A stretch of DNA of 64,000 nt from positions 27,046 to 91,045 of the forward strand of contig JAWKMJ010000016.1 of the NCBI GenBank assembly GCA_041392305.1, read 5' to 3'. The notes under the pieces are model-generated. The model did no database searches and had not been told where the DNA came from. It saw only the letters and a program-made list of their open reading frames with translations. The position numbers and the translations under genes were made by a program. The DNA is from JAGQYP01 sp041392305. GTDB lineage: Bacteria > Bacteroidota > Bacteroidia > Flavobacteriales_D > Crocinitomicaceae. Positions 63,579 to 64,000 of the stretch are shown here, piece by piece. Within the stretch, counting starts at the first letter, position 1; the number at the start of each line of letters is the position of its first letter.

Positions 63579-64000
63579 TGCGCTTTAATGTTCGGGTATA
63601 TGGGTTACTCATCCATGAAGATCATATTTTAGTTACCGACGAAAATCGATTCAATACTCAATTCACCAAATTTCCTGGAGGTGGGCTAGAATTTGAAGAA
63701 GGGATTTTGGATTGCTTAAAAAGAGAATTTCAGGAAGAATTGCAAATTGAAATTCATTCACCCCAATTGTTTTACATCAATGAAGACTTTGTGGTTTCGG
63801 CATTTCGGAAAGAAGATCAAATTCTATCCATCTATTATTTTGTAGCTTGTGATCAAACTGAAAAAATTGAAACCAAAGAAAAGGCTTTTGATTTTAAGGG
63901 TGAAGAACAAATTTTCAGATGGATTCATCTAAACAATCTGAATTCTGATGAGTTTAGATTTCCGATTGATAAAATTGTGGTGGGTAAATTAGCTGAATTC
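63578..64000 (+). CDS. NUDIX hydrolase (3' end outside window)
   Basis: ATG 63578 overlaps the preceding stop (TAATG) and the frame is open for 141 codons to the window edge. The start is MRFNVRVYGLLIHEDHILV. The NUDIX box G-x5-E-x7-R-E-U-x-E-E reads GGLEFEEGILDCLKREFQEE (about residues 36-55); the last Gly of the consensus is Gln. The C-terminal half (IFRWIHLNNL) fits the domain. The substrate, a nucleoside diphosphate derivative, cannot be inferred. Confidence 0.85.
   Translation, partial: MRFNVRVYGLLIHEDHILVTDENRFNTQFTKFPGGGLEFEEGILDCLKREFQEELQIEIHSPQLFYINEDFVVSAFRKEDQILSIYYFVACDQTEKIETKEKAFDFKGEEQIFRWIHLNNLNSDEFRFPIDKIVVGKLAEF

Noticed and set aside
1..64000. CRISPR arrays, tRNA/rRNA genes, phage or transposase genes
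   Set aside because: Tandem repeats present have units of 7-16 bp without spacers; no cloverleaf, rRNA core or transposase motif was recognised by eye.

Overview
This 64 kb window is an AT-rich, gene-dense chromosomal segment of a member of the Bacteroidota, most likely Flavobacteriales and perhaps close to Crocinitomicaceae/Cryomorphaceae. The lineage call rests on several observations. There are type IX secretion (T9SS) sorting tails, many SPII lipoproteins with a C-K-K/C-Q-K start, a BatA-type double-TM protein, a dipeptidyl-peptidase IV and type B L31. Promoters match the Bacteroidota sigma consensus TTTG-N18-20-TAnnTTTG (upstream of rpmE2, rpmH, cvfB, a putative small RNA and a secreted-protein operon). 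No rRNA, tRNA, CRISPR array, intact transposase or phage gene was found.

Layout. 0-7.6 kb: a left-truncated secreted protein, then a minus-strand run of a BatA-like membrane protein, a dihydroorotase homologue without the metal-binding HxH and a SAM methyltransferase, preceded by a cluster of small secreted proteins with related C-terminal tails. 7.7-25 kb: sodium/solute symporter, rpmE2 (L31), a choice-of-anchor lipoprotein, rpmH (52 aa), an MsbA-like ABC exporter, DPP IV, a thioredoxin-like protein, citrate synthase, a DYKSDAD-repeat protein, a broken lipoprotein gene beside a 16-bp tandem array, two lipoproteins, rlmD, a barrel protein and a Na/Pi symporter. 25-32.3 kb: an overlapping minus-strand operon fdhD - FDH beta - sensor histidine kinase - FDH alpha - truA, which encodes a NAD-linked formate dehydrogenase. 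32.5-41.4 kb: a 1286-aa TraB/GumN protein, cvfB, cysM-cysE, a putative structured small RNA with its own promoter and terminator, an M42-like peptidase and a YigZ protein. 41.5-52.7 kb: DUF1697 protein, two small membrane proteins, a duplicated and truncated ferredoxin-domain fragment, dnaB, mnmD, and a three-gene redox operon (metallophosphoesterase, FAD oxidoreductase, NapH/NosR-like polyferredoxin). 52.9-64 kb: a T9SS subtilase, a secreted protein broken by several indels, an LpxL-like acyltransferase, rarA, and a TAATG-coupled operon of lipoprotein, barrel, T9SS protein and NUDIX hydrolase that runs off the right edge.

The window is mostly housekeeping and envelope functions. The unusual parts are (i) the small-RNA candidate upstream of cysE, (ii) a kinase gene inserted between formate dehydrogenase subunits, (iii) a 420-bp segmental duplication carrying a ferredoxin domain, (iv) a cluster of eight single-base indels between 55.2 and 62.8 kb that look more like homopolymer sequence errors than decay, and (v) intergenic DNA filled with several families of short tandem and dispersed repeats.
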